The notes: generated by a model not told the origin, from the sequence alone. Counted from the first letter of the stretch, positions 37,975 through 51,222 are shown. The stretch is DNA of 64,000 nucleotides from Acanthacorydalis orientalis (GCA_034766995.1 CM068313.1:18974012-19038011); one strand, 5' to 3'. Numbers and translations are program-made.

Positions 37975-38981
37975 CACCAAACTGTCTAATAAAGAAATAG
38001 TAGGCCATAAGTATACTTTTTTGCATACGATAGTTTTACTTTCTTTTCGTTCTCTCTTACATATTTCTAAAAATAATGTTTATTCGTTTCATTCATATCT
38101 TTTATTGTTTAATTACTTTTATTCGTTTCTTTCGTTATAAATAATTTATACAGAATTTTAGATGTTGTTTAAATAACACTGATAGACGAACTATTGCATG
38201 GGCAATAAAATTTTAAAATATTAATAAGCTATTTTTAAAAAAATATTTATTATATAATAATTAAATAATTCAACATTTTGTTTATAAAAATGTTCATCAG
38301 TTTATGGACATCTTAATAACCATAGTGCTAAACTATAAATATATTACGATTATTAATATATTTTTTAATTTAATCATATTATAATATTTGGTAAAATATT
38401 AGTATTATTTATAATTAAAAATACTTTTTATAGGATCTCCTGCAGATAAAGATAATTTGGAAGTGGGAGATGAAATTATGGAGGTTAATGGGAAAACATT
38501 GGAGGACGCCACCCATACAGAGGTTATATCACACATTCATCAGGTATGTTTGAAAAAACATAAAACCATAGTATGTTGCTACAAGTTAAAATGTTTTTGT
38601 TATGTTTTAGTATTTTTGTAAATGATCTTAAATAATATTAAATGAATACATGTTTATTTAAATAAATAAACATCCATTTCAACAACAATACTGTATTTTT
38701 TGAAAGATGTATTTCATTTACTTAAGCTGACATGATTTTTTTACAAAACTATTGTTGTATATATGCATTTAATATTAACTCGTTTTCATTATTTATTTGT
38801 ACTTAAAACAGTTTCAAATTCTATACTAAAAATTTATTTATTTTTAAAGGAAATTAAAAATATGATTTTCTTTTAATATTTTTTATCCTTATCAAAATTT
38901 ATCAGTTTCATTGATTTTCTTTTGCATAATCGAAATTGGTACTAAATGTACGAGTCAGAGTTGTTTTATCAGCTTGTTTTC

Positions 38982-39020
<39 letters not shown>

Positions 39021-39450
39021 GTGATATGTAATATGAATATGTAATTAATGTTTATAAAAAGTTATTTATTTAAAATTAATATAAATTTTATTTTTGAAGT
39101 ATAAATATTTATAGTGAAAACTTTCACACCATTTATATTTTCATAAATTCAGTTAAATAAATATAAATTTAAAAATAATAGTTATTCATGAAATATCATA
39201 TATTAGTATATCTTGTGAACTTTCAACTTAACATTTGTCAAATAAGATACTAGTAATCAACATTGTACCACATATTTACAATTATTGCTTATCCACTAAA
39301 ATAAAAGTAAATATTTTTATTTTTTTGTATAATGACAAATTCAGAAGTTTTATTTATATTTATATACATGTTTTCGTATAATACATATTTGGTTTATATT
39401 TATACCAAATTAACGAACTTATTGCATTTCAACTAAAATTGTATATGCAT

Positions 39451-39545
<95 letters not shown>

Positions 39546-40336
39546 AGTGTACAAATTAATTCTGTGCTTTTCTTATAGAAAATAAATGTTCACAAAAAAT
39601 GAAATTCATTTCAATCCTCAAAATATCCCCAATTGTTTTACGAGTATATAATTTTGATCCGGTCGATTCAACCCAATCGCATCTAATTGTAATATGTGAC
39701 TTTACAATTATTTATTTTACTGTAAAGAATTAGTAATAAAAAATATAAAGTTTTATCAATTAATTAAAATAAATGCTTATATTAATAATTAAATTTACTT
39801 AAGTCAAAATTTATAATTATTGAAAACTGTAATAGAGTATTTAATATTATGTACTTTATGGGGTTTTTCATATAAAATCATATATAATGTACATTTTTTC
39901 CTGTCTGGATGTCGCATTACTTAGCGCATTGGTAGGTTTCATACTATTTATAATACTATTTCTCGTAAAACCACGTTATGTATTGTATATATTACCAATG
40001 CATACAGCAGTGACTAGTATTACAATGACACGATTATTATAATTTTTTTTCATAATTTCTCAAAGAATAATGCTACTGCTTAACAAAACATTTATAGTAA
40101 TAAAATAACAATACAGCAATTAATTGATAACGAGATCACTTATTAGCAATGTTGATTAAAATGCAATATCATGTTTATTAGTGACTAAAATTTTATATAA
40201 AAATAAACCATATTAATTATGAAGATTAATACAACTTATTTGCAAATATAATCTAGCAAGATGATAGTTTTAATTTAAAAGGTTCAGTTTATTTAATTAA
40301 GGGTTGGCGTACATAGTGTGTGTGTATGTATGTATA

Positions 40337-40403
<67 letters not shown>

Positions 40404-40496
40404 GGATATATATATGTATATATATATGTATATATATATGTATGTATATATATATGTATATATATATGTATATATATATGTATATATATATGTATA

Positions 40497-40538
<42 letters not shown>

Positions 40539-41386
40539 TTCGACTCAATAAGATTTATAAAAAACCAAGAGGCTCGGCCCCCTACTCGCTACGCTCACTG
40601 ACCCCCCTGGGAGTCCACCCCCGCTTGTTTTGCTCACTCGCTCTCGTTAAGTGTTAACAATTTTTAAATGAAAAATGAAAAACAAAATAAAGATATTTTG
40701 TAATGAATATTTTTTTTAATGAAACCATGCAAATAGTGAAACTGAAAAGAAAACTTATTGTAAACTTATTCTTCTTATTCTCTTAACTAACTTCTGTATA
40801 CACGATATTCGTAATTGATTTGTGTTCTTCTGTACACTGAACTTTTTATCCTACTTGGACGTACTTCTGGAGAGAACAACATATGACTGACCATAGATAA
40901 AGTCTCTCTGCTCTCTTTCGCGCAACTGGCCGTGCCAGAATACTGTTTCATTGTTTTCGACGAACATGACAATTCGAGAAACATCGGGTATGATCGGGAA
41001 TGGAAATTGTTAACGTTCTACTTGTAAGAGTATAGCGGCGTTACGAGGGGCAGTCTACACGAAAAATAAAAAAATGTTTTATGGAAATTATGAATTATTT
41101 TGTATATATATATATATAAAGAATATACAACACAATAATTGTTTAAAATTAATTTAAAATATTATATATAGATGTACACAAATAATTTATTTGTATGTTT
41201 AGTGCATACGATCGAGGACCATTTGTTTACGAGTTAAGCGGCGAAGTAATGCACGTTTGGGTAAGTATAAAAACATATCTTTATGAAATGAAATGTTTGG
41301 ATAAAATTAAAAAAGTCAAAATCTTAAATTGTAGAATAATTAATTCTGTTTTTTGAAAAAGTATTAGTCTACATACTATTTATAAG

Positions 41387-41432
<46 letters not shown>

Positions 41433-41705
41433 CAATTATCGTAATTAATATTTTAAGTAACATTTTTAAACTAGAAAGTGTATAAATTATGATATTTAGA
41501 GCTAGTGCGGCGGTCTACTTATAGTATTAAATTATATTCGGTCGATGATCCAGTTATAATACTCTGTCTCAGTTCATCTCCTTTTCATATATGTACATAG
41601 AAACAAAGAAAATTAGATATAAATATGCCAATTAATGTGAATGTTTTCAAAGAAAGAAATTAAATCAATTTTATAAATTAACGATAATTTAAAAAATCTT
41701 ATGCG

Positions 41706-41763
<58 letters not shown>

Positions 41764-43178
41764 TGTTATTTTTATATCAGTAAATATTATTGTATTATCA
41801 TAACAAGTGAAATTTAATATTTGTGTATATTATTTTACAATGCATAAATAAAAATTAATAAAAAATTTCAATCATTATTATTTTATAAAACAATCTTAAT
41901 TCATTATTTGGATTCAGAGATATATTCTTACTAGCAAAATAATTATATTTTAGTGTCTAAAATTTTTCAATCACACCCTCTCGAATGATTTAAACTTTTT
42001 TCGATTTTTTTAAACAACTTATTTATCGTATTCTCATATGATAAATATTTTTTTCTTAAAATAATTCATACGATCAAGTGTGGGAACAAGCTTTTAAACA
42101 GTAATTGTTAGATTTTTAATCTGTTTCCAACTATCAGTTGTTTCTTTTGTATATTTATTTAATATTTATTTTTCATTCGTTAATTAGTTAGAGTTTTGTT
42201 ATTATTTGTTGGAGTTTTAGGGCACTTCGATAGTTAACGTTATTAAGACGCCGCTTTTCATTCGTTTTTAATACTCTGTGTTTACATCTTTATATGACAA
42301 ATCATACTGTTATCTTTTTATAACTGTATTTACCTTTTAAAAAAATATTGCTAGACTATAAGAAGAGACGTCAATATTTCCCCCTAGAATATTTTTGTAA
42401 ACTATTAGCTATTAAACTATATTCACATTTTTTTTAAATAAAAAAAATATTGTATAGTAAACACGTTTCCGAACGTCAATAAAAAACAATAAGTTTTACT
42501 TTAACCTAATTTACTCTCTATGAAAAAGATATTAATATTCATTTGTACTTGAATAAAATTTTGTATGTACTTCTTTGTTAGTTAATATTTTAACTCTTAA
42601 CGGTCGAAAGGCCCAGCTACGGAGACATCACACTTATGTCACACAATAAAAAATAAAAAGCTCTCGACCGTTAAGGGTTAAATGTATTCTTAACATAAAA
42701 ACAAAATAAATAATAAGGTTTATGTAAAAATATATTCTTATAATGAATAAACTCTATTTTGATCACCGTCTATGTAAATATATAGTGCTTCAAATTCTTC
42801 AAATATTTTTAACTACAACTATTCAAAAAAGATTAAATATATTTTCAAATGAAATTAAAAGACATGTGCTTGGTATACTTGAAATCAGAAAAATTCAATT
42901 GTAATGAATAAACATAGCGTGGCTGTTGTTTTATAATCATTCATTTCGAGGTCTCATCAATTTTATGTTAATGATGTGCAAACTCGTGATCATATGACCT
43001 TGTGTATCCTTACGTCTGTATTGTTTACGTGTTACAATCATTCCTTTTTTTATTCGTTATTTAATTCTAGTAATAGTATATGTATTATTTTTCAAACATC
43101 TTTAAATATTTATGTAAATTTAAGAACATGATCAAATATATTAAAATAAAATTTATAAACTCATTCTTTTTTTATTTA

Positions 43179-43244
<66 letters not shown>

Positions 43245-46200
43245 GTGTGTATGCACTAATTTTGATATAGAGAAAAAGATTATTTTCTAAAAATAGGTAT
43301 ACATTTTGATACAATTCTTACAATGTCAGAAGTAAATTACACCCAAAGGACCTAATTAAGAGCAACTTTTTATACCATTTGTTTAAAAAAATACAAACAA
43401 TTAATAGACTGTTCGTAAATATACAGAAGGGAAAAGTTTGTAAATGAAAAACTTTAAGAAAATATGATTTTTTAATTTAAAATCGATTTTTCTAATTTTT
43501 GTAATCGAAATTTGTTGAGTAATAAAGTAAATAAAAACAATTTTATTTTCGAAAAGTATGGTAATACAAAATACCTATGTGTAGTTTAAAAATATTATAT
43601 CTGTTAAATATAAATGTAATTGTGTCATATTTAGATAAAGTTATTATCGAATTATAGAGCTAGTCTTATAGTGTTATATATTAAAAATTGTATTAGGCAC
43701 AGGTAATCCATATTTAATAAATTATGTTTTGAAATACCATTAAGTATATGACTGATAACTGATAACCCCGTCGTCTATTCAGTACAAAATTTATAATATT
43801 TAAGTACAAATTAATTATACTTATTTTATTAAAATAGTAAAAAAAAAATGCTAGTGTAATAATATGATGAATTAGTAATTAAATATTACTATTTTTATCA
43901 TTATTTACTTACTAATATTCATGTTATATATTTATATTATTTCTTTTTTCATTAATGAATAATTTATTGAAGTTTACTGAACATTTCTTATTATATTTTG
44001 CTGTTTATTAGTTTAAAAGTTTAATTAAAAGTTCTTCACTATGATTTTTTTGAACTTATAATTATCATAAATAAGTTGAGCATTTTCAGTAATAATATTT
44101 TTTTTATAAATAGAAAACTGATGGAAATAGCAAATTTAGTTTATTTTCAATTTACTTCTTACTATATTTTATTATTATTATTATTATTATACAAAAAAAT
44201 AAATGTTTTAATCATTAAATAGAATATTAAATTTTTTGTGAAACATTATTTTGTTTAAAAAAAATATTTTCTTACAATTTAATTATGTCAAAGTATATTA
44301 TTGTTGGAAATCGCGGAATCGTTTTAATTTTTTGAGAGAATTCTAAAACAATGTTAAAAATACCTGCAACCTTGTTCTTATTAACTAATTACAGTGAGTG
44401 ACTCTTTTGGTGGAAAATGTTTGTAATTTTGTAATGATTGTTTTAAATTACAATATTTGAATAGACATATTTTTTTTGTATCTAATGGAAATTCTTTTTT
44501 AGCTGTTGATTTAGAATTATGTGCAAGTAACGTTCAAGATGCATTCGTCATTGCTGTAGAACAACAAGCGAGAGAGAGACTGGAACGTCTTTCAGCACTC
44601 AAACGAATTAAACCAGTTGATATGACCAAACTTTCGCAACAGGTAAATCTTCAGTAAAAATATTGTTTATTCATACTTGCATAAAATATTTATAATAAAA
44701 ACGCATTTAAAACGTTTAATCTTTAATTACATTTTTTTTGTATTATTATAATTTATTGATGTTCGAATCAATTGTAAAACATTTTTTGAATTTATGGTTT
44801 ATGTGACATGTGTCAAATACGATGTGCAAGCAATGTGTGTGTGAAATTGTTCGTAATTCAATTAGCTACAGCAGGTAGAAATAAATATTTGTACGAATGA
44901 ATTTATAGAATATTCGTAATTATCAGTTATAGAAGTACCAATGTAATACTATAGTTAGACACGGCGTATTTTTGTATTTTACAATTCATTTTTTGTGTGC
45001 TCACTAATGTGACGTACGGTTTAGGTGTCAAACTTCTTTTATGTATTTTAATGAAATATTTATTAACATTTTTAAACCTTTAATATACTTCAGTCAAAAT
45101 AAATTCTTTTATCTTAAAAACTGTGATCAATATTAAACAGAAAAAAAATTTTCAATTCGGTAATAACGTTCATGTACCAGATATATATTAAAGGTGTAAG
45201 AACCGTTGTTCTAGTTAATTTTTAATATAAATATGAGAGAATTCAAATTAAAAACAAAACTATGATGTTTATATATGTTTGTTATTTATAATTATTTGCA
45301 TTGAAGGTGCTTAATTGACAAAAGAAAATATATAAAACTTCAAAATATTAACTTCTTAGTCATTCTTCAAATTCAAGTAAATTTGTATTACATTTTATAT
45401 ATAATTAATATAAAGATTTCTCACAATGTAATTGTAATCATAAATAAAAAATAGCTAACTTTAATAATAATTTGAATTACTTATCTATACTAGAATATTA
45501 TTTTTTTATCTGCAGATTTTTTTCACCCAAGTAGTACGGTAGAAGATAGATATTAAACAATTTGTTCTAAAATGGTCTTCTTTTAGCTTAATCAACAAAC
45601 AAGTACTACAGTAAGCAGAAATAGTCAAGATACAAATGGTTTTATTGAAAATACACCTATTTATGTTACATCTCTCTCAAATACTGAACCAGTATTGAGT
45701 AACCATATAACAACCTGTGCAACAATTGAAGTGTCACCATCTGTTGTAAACTCTGGCGATTGTGTAGGATCCTCAACATCTCATAGTGTACCAACTGAAA
45801 CATTAATACAACCAGTTCCTAGAGCAGAAAGAAGAGCTTCATCGCCGTTTCAAAATGGAAGAACAGAAGTTTTGATTGGTGCTGATGATAATAAATTAAA
45901 ATCTTTAATATCAACTGAAAATTCATCACGATTAAATGTTGATGCAGAACCAAGGTTAGTTGGGCTATTTTTCAGTATATAGTAGCTGTTAGCACAATTC
46001 ATTATATTGATATTATATTGTATTATATTATTTTTAACAGTACTTTATTTACTTTTTAATATAAATAGACAATATAATATATATATTAAATATAAACACA
46101 AACATATTTTGTTATTTCTTTAAATTAAAATTATTTTATATACTTTTTAATTTTTGTATTATTATATTTATTATAAAAAAGTTTGATATTTTTTACATTT

Positions 46201-46623
46201 TTACATAAGTTAACATTTTTTTTTAAATTATTAAAGTAACATTTTGAAATTCATTGTCATTTATAAAAGCATGTTTTTTGGTTAAAATAATAAAGATACA
46301 CAATAACTATCAGAAATAATAATTCACATATATTTGTCTAGTAGTGAGTGTTTTTTTAATGTCCTATCAGTTACATTTTAAAAGATTCATATATTTATAT
46401 GGTACTATTATTGTTACATAAATTGGAGTAGTTTTATATGAGCGTTTGTGGCGCCACAAAATGTGGCTTACGACAGGAAACACATTTTGTGGCGCCACAA
46501 AATGTAGCTCACGACAGGAAACACATTTTGTGGCGCCACAAAATGTGGCTCACAACAGGAAACATTTGTCAATCATCCATTTATACGAACCTGTAATATA
46601 CTATGTATTGACCAATATATATA

Positions 46624-46717
<94 letters not shown>

Positions 46718-49700
46718 TATATATACACACACATATAGTGTGTTATTTTATAAAAAACAAAAATAAGAACGTCGTCGTATGTTTTTTATTCGATCGGTAG
46801 TAAACAATTATGGATACCCGCCGTATAAAGTTCTACCCATGAAAGGACATGTCTACGTGTATTAATTTCTAAAATGTTATAATTTTACAATTTTTTTAAT
46901 GGTATGTTATTTTTTTAATAATTAAAATATATTACTATGAACCATTTATAAAAAAAATATTTGAATGAATTTTAAGCATATATTTTTTAAAAATAAAATT
47001 TAATTCCTGGAAAAAAATATTACTTTTGCGTAGTTATACTTTGCCAATGAAAATTTTAAAAAGTTGATTTTTTTATAATTGTATACTTTGAACAGTACCG
47101 CATCAATCAAAGCAGTTAAAACATGCAATTTAAAATGTATTCGAATGGTTTAAATCTTAATAGATTGGAGTCGTGTCGTCAGATGGATTTCTGGACATGC
47201 TTAACGATAGATAATGTTCAACATAAGCGGTGAAAAATGCGTATGGAATGCCATATTCAGTTTTGTGCAATAGAATTTTTATTTGGTTAGACTTTAAAAT
47301 ATGTGCTATGCACAGTGGTAATCCTACTTTTACTCTAAACTACGTTCAGTAGCATACATGAAGATAACTTAGCAAGGTGAAACAAAGATATCTTATTCAA
47401 AAGATTTAACTGTTTAATAAAGAGTTTATTAATTCTGATTAAATTTTCTATAAAATTGGGCAGATAAATACTGGTTATTTTAATGTTTTTTTTTATAGAA
47501 AAAGACGTTTCGTTTTAAAAATGACCCATAATTTTCTGGTTTCTTTTCGATATTACTTGTGTTGCATTTATAAACTCTATTCGTATGAAAAAAAGAGATA
47601 CTATTATATCTAACAGGTCTCTGTGTATTTCCTATTTCACTTTTACAATTTGTGAATGAGAGCACACCCACTCCTGTATATTTCTTGACGGCGCTAACAG
47701 GTGTGTAAAATGATAATGACTTATGAACACTCTTCGTGAACAACTAAGACAGAAAGTTTTAAAATTTCTCTGAAGAGTGGAATTTGTGAGATTGTGTGTG
47801 TATGTGTGTATTTGTATTTCAAATCTCCTATGTGTTATCATCAATTTCTTATAAGTAGAGTTAAGTTATGCGCGATGTTTGCGATACTTTGAAACGTGTT
47901 AAAGAGCAGAGACCAAATAGGTCTAATTGTTTATTTATTTTTTTTATTGTGATATCTAAATATATTAGTATTGTTAAGTTATGAAGGACATTTGAGGCGT
48001 GGCTGTAAAAAACACCGGATGTTTTTTGATGATGAGGATATTGAAGTTCGAATGGTATGTTTTGTGTGTAAATACGACGCCCCTTGTGATGTCATATTTT
48101 ATAGGTATCTGTTTAATGTAAATTGATGTAAGGTACATATGTGTATATATATATAGTATTCCAATTGTATGTCATGAGCTGTTATTAAATTATTACAATA
48201 TTTTAAAATTTATGGCACATAAGACAGAAAGTGTTCTAACGCTTTTGAAAAGCTGTTCTGATTGATTCTGTTTACATCCTTATAAAAATATTGTTGAAGT
48301 AAGATTTTGTCAATTATATAGTAATTTTTGTCATTTTAATTTCATCTATTGTTAATTATACTTACATTATATAATTTCAATGTATAATTTGTGTTATAAT
48401 CATTACATTAACTTGTATAGAATTTAATGATTATAATTTAATATTAAAAGTGTATTTTTTAAATACATGTGTGTTTATTTATTTATTTATACACACACAC
48501 AGTGTGTGTATATATATATATATATATATAAACATCATACATGTATGCACACGCATACACACAAAGTAGAGTCAAAAAGTAATTAATTGATAATGTTTTA
48601 AATTAAATCTAATTTTAGTTTGGTTTATTTTCAGAGAGATAAATTAAAATAAGATAAGAAGATAATTCAATCAAACATCCAAAAACAGATAATTAGAAAT
48701 ATTTGTGAATTTGACTTTTAGCCTAGTCTGTATAAATGATTACAAAATATTTTATTTTTGATATTCTAGGCTATATAATTATTAGTTATGAATTTAACAT
48801 TGTGTATAATTTTATTAAAGTATTCATAATATATAATTAGTGTAGGATTGATAAATTTCTTTAATAATTAATTATTTTATTATATATAATTGTATTTTTA
48901 ATCATTAACTACATTTTCCAGGGCAGTGCGACGACGTTCAGGAAGTAGTGTTCTTGTGTTAGATGATGAACCTGTAAAACAACCAGATATGGTGATGATG
49001 TTATCAGATAATGGGCCTCACCGGGAAATGGCTGTTGATGTTCCAGATAGTTTTGTGGCTCGTAATAAGACTCCTCCACGGTACCCACCTCCTCGGCCTT
49101 CTAGAGATCACTTAAGAATTGAACAAGATGGAAGATTAGTTAATCGAGCACCACCTCCACAGTTACCTCAAAGAACTTCTACAGTACAACCAGTTATAGT
49201 TCAGCCTAGTAACAACAATAGTTTATCAGAACAACCTACTCGTGAACAACTTGAAAGTATACGTAAATTTCAGGTATAAATAACTATTTTTTTTTTATAT
49301 TTTTCATGAAAAAGTTAAAGCAAACGTATGTTTTTTTAAAATAGGAACAGTTACGTAGACGAAAAGAAGAAGAAGAAAGACTAGCACAAGAATCAGAATT
49401 TTTGAGGCATTCTTTGCGTGGGTCTCGTAAATTACAAGCTTTAGAAAGTGGATCACATCATGATAATGAAGCTTATAGCTCAGATGAATGTTGTGAAGAT
49501 TATCCAACTGCTTCAGTACATTGTACAATTAGTTATGGAAAACTTGTAGCTGGATTACAACGACTCCAGTTACAATTAAAAAAATATGGAGGTACTGCAG
49601 CTGGTCTCGAAGGTCGTGCTGCAGCAGTTCAATCATTATTGCTTAGTCCAGCTTTTGGTCGAGCTGTTGCTATTCATAATGCTGTACAAGCAGTAAAAGC

Positions 49701-51222
49701 AACTGGAGGTAATGTTTTGCCAGCTGCTGGCCCAGCCTTACGAGATTGTCTTGATGCGTTATCAGGACGTACAAGTTCACCTGTAGCTGCAGAACTTGCA
49801 GATTTATTGACTGGTTATGAAATGGAAGGTTTATTAGCAGCATATGATGGAGTTACTGGAGCAATATCTCCTGATTCGTCTTTACTGAATGGTATACCTG
49901 CTGTTATTTCTCCACCTAATGATAGTATACGCATAGTTAGAATAGAAAAAAGCAACGAGCCTTTAGGTGCAACAGTTCGAAATGATGGTGAAGCTGTTGT
50001 AATTGGACGAGTGGTACGTGGTGGTGCTGCAGATAAGAGCGGTTTATTGCGGGAAGGTGATGAAGTACTCGAAGTCAATGGAGTTGAGTTGCGTGGGAAA
50101 AATGTTAATGCTGTTTGTGATTTACTCTCTGGAATGACAGGCACATTAACTTTTTTAGTAGTTCCAGCATCACAAGAACAACAAACACCACCAGCAAGAG
50201 ATTCTGTACTACATGTACGTGCACATTTTGATTATGATCCTGAAGATGATATGTATATTCCATGTAGAGAACTTGGAATAAGTTTTCAGAAAGGCGATGT
50301 ATTACATATAATTAGTCAAGAAGATTCAAATTGGTGGCAGGCATATAGAGAAGGTGAAGAAGATCAGACTCTTGCAGGTCTTGTGCCAAGTATGTCTTTT
50401 CAGCAACAAAGAGAACAAGTACGTCAAACGATCGGAAATGATGAACGTCGAGAACGTCCACGAAAGACAAGTGCGTTATTATGTGGTCGTAAACGTAAAA
50501 AAGGACGACGTGGAACGGGATCAGAAGCAGGATATCCTTTATACACAACAGCTGTCGATGAACTTGAACATGATGAAGCGTTAACTTATGAAGAAGTCGC
50601 ACTGTATTACCCAAGAGCTAATCATAAGAGACCAATAGTTTTAATAGGTCCTCCTAACATAGGAAGACACGAGTTACGACAGCGTTTGATGGAAGATGGA
50701 GAGCGTTTCGCAGCTGCTGTTCCACATACATCTAGAGCACGTAAAGATGGTGAGACAGACGGTCAAGATTATCATTTTATTACAAGAGCTCAATTCGAAG
50801 CAGACATATTATCTCGAAAATTTGTCGAACATGGTGAATATGAAAAAGCATATTACGGAACATCACTCGATGCGATAAGATCAGTTGTTAATAGTGGGAA
50901 AATTTGTGTTTTAAATTTACATCCTCAAAGTCTTCGAATATTACGTTCATCAGACTTGAAACCTTACGTTGTTTTTGTCGCTCCTCCTAGTTTAGAAAAG
51001 TTGCGGCAAAAAAGAGTTCGGGCTGGCGAACCTTGTAAGGAAGACGAATTAAAAGATATAATCGAAAAAGCTCGTGAAATGGAAGATAGATATGGACATT
51101 TCTTCGATATGATCATTATTAATAATGATACAGAAAGAGCTTATCACCAATTATTGGCCGAGATAAATAGTTTAGAACGTGAACCTCAATGGGTGCCTGC
51201 TGCCTGGGTGAAAGCACTTTAA
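37045..51222 (+). CDS. sdt: Stardust/Pals1 (MPP5) MAGUK, long form
   Basis: Seven coding exons: 37045-37111, 38434-38543, 41203-41260, 44503-44642, 45587-45954, 48922-49273, 49345-51222; GT-AG, all phases agree, 990 aa. Stardust scaffolds Crumbs and Patj at the apical membrane of epithelia and photoreceptors. The C-terminal part is clearly Pals1: [11 protein letters not shown] (ECR1-like), [16 protein letters not shown] (ECR2-like), L27 region about 425-545, PDZ about 560-638 ([27 protein letters not shown]), SH3 about 653-718 ([17 protein letters not shown]), basic hook (KRKKGRRG) about 748, guanylate-kinase-like domain about 793-980 with a degenerate P-loop ([14 protein letters not shown]), end [13 protein letters not shown]. 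The first three exons encode an N-terminal half-PDZ ([34 protein letters not shown]) absent from human Pals1. The ATG at 37045 follows an in-frame TAA at 37030. Confidence 0.93.
37282..37365. repeat. (TA)n microsatellite in stardust intron 1
   Basis: TA run of about 82 bases, 170 bases after the first coding exon. Further TA runs in the same intron at 37555-37601 and, with a CA edge, 37931-37972. Confidence 0.9.
39451..39543. repeat. (CA)n(TA)n microsatellite in a stardust intron
   Basis: CA edge, then TA run with a single G interruption. A shorter TA run is at 38984-39017. Confidence 0.9.
40318..40535. repeat. Long interrupted TA/TG minisatellite-like array
   Basis: About 218 bases of alternating purine-pyrimidine. 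Between 40400 and 40500 it resolves into a higher-order unit (GTATATATAT repeated about ten times). It abuts Helitron-like copy A. Confidence 0.9.
40565..41062 (-). mobile_element. Decayed Helitron-like element, copy A
   Basis: A GC-richer block in a stardust intron. On the minus strand it reads a frame with [16 protein letters not shown] then stop, resembling the C-terminal GQLYVALSR motif of Pif1-type helicases carried by Helitrons; beyond the stop the frames shift ([10 protein letters not shown] / YEYRVYRS). The block's 5' side (TCGTGTAGACTGCC on the minus strand) and 3' side (AGAGCGAGTGAGC... GAGTAGGGGGCCGAG) both match copy B at 62234-62698. Boundaries are inferred from where similarity to copy B stops. 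Non-functional. Confidence 0.6.
41391..41429. repeat. (TA)n microsatellite
   Basis: TA run in a stardust intron; a longer one follows at 41709-41758. Confidence 0.9.
42594..42677. mobile_element. 84-bp MITE with TTAA target duplication (piggyBac-type)
   Basis: Ends are inverted repeats of 14 bases with one mismatch: CTCTTAACGGTCGA at 42594-42607 and TCGACCGTTAAGGG at 42664-42677. Each end is flanked by TTAA (42590-42593 and 42678-42681), the target site duplicated by piggyBac transposases. The interior (GGCCCAGCTACGGAGACATC...) has no coding capacity. It lies in a stardust intron. Confidence 0.75.
43182..43241. repeat. (TA)n microsatellite
   Basis: TA run of about 58 bases with TGTG edges, stardust intron. 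Confidence 0.9.
46441..46564. repeat. Tandem array of a palindromic 41-bp unit
   Basis: Three units of 41 bases starting at 46441, 46482 and 46523. Units two and three begin with a perfect 24-base palindrome centred on GGCGCC (half-site ACATTTTGTGGC), followed by a 17-base spacer like AGCTCACGACAGGAAAC. Unit one has a degraded left arm. GC-rich against AT-rich intron DNA of stardust. Confidence 0.9.
46616..46733. repeat. Interrupted (TA)n array
   Basis: Several TA blocks separated by AAT or TTTT and ending in CACACACA, just downstream of the palindromic tandem array. Confidence 0.9.
48029..48054 (+). CDS. sdt: Candidate alternative first exon of stardust (short form)
   Basis: ATG at 48029 opens MMRILKFE and reaches a strong GTATGT donor after 48054, leaving two bases that join in phase with the exon at 48922 (Trp, then AVRRRSGSS). 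An upstream in-frame TGA at 47993-47995 bounds it. The joined short protein would be 751 aa and begin just before the ECR1-like segment, as human Pals1 (675 aa) does. The preceding kilobase (about 47150-48050) is less AT-rich than other introns of this gene, as expected for a promoter and 5' UTR. Supported by phase and donor only; RNA evidence would decide. Confidence 0.4.

Noticed and set aside
40297..40601. Overlapping frames rich in Tyr-Ile-Tyr-Ile on both strands
   Set aside because: They are translations of the TA/TG array; the same holds for similar frames at 53924-54172, 55962-56274, 60043-60103 and others.
47480..47844. Two overlapping minus-strand frames (87 and 70 codons)
   Set aside because: No recognisable domain; they lie in the less AT-rich segment that is better explained as the internal stardust promoter/5' UTR on the plus strand.
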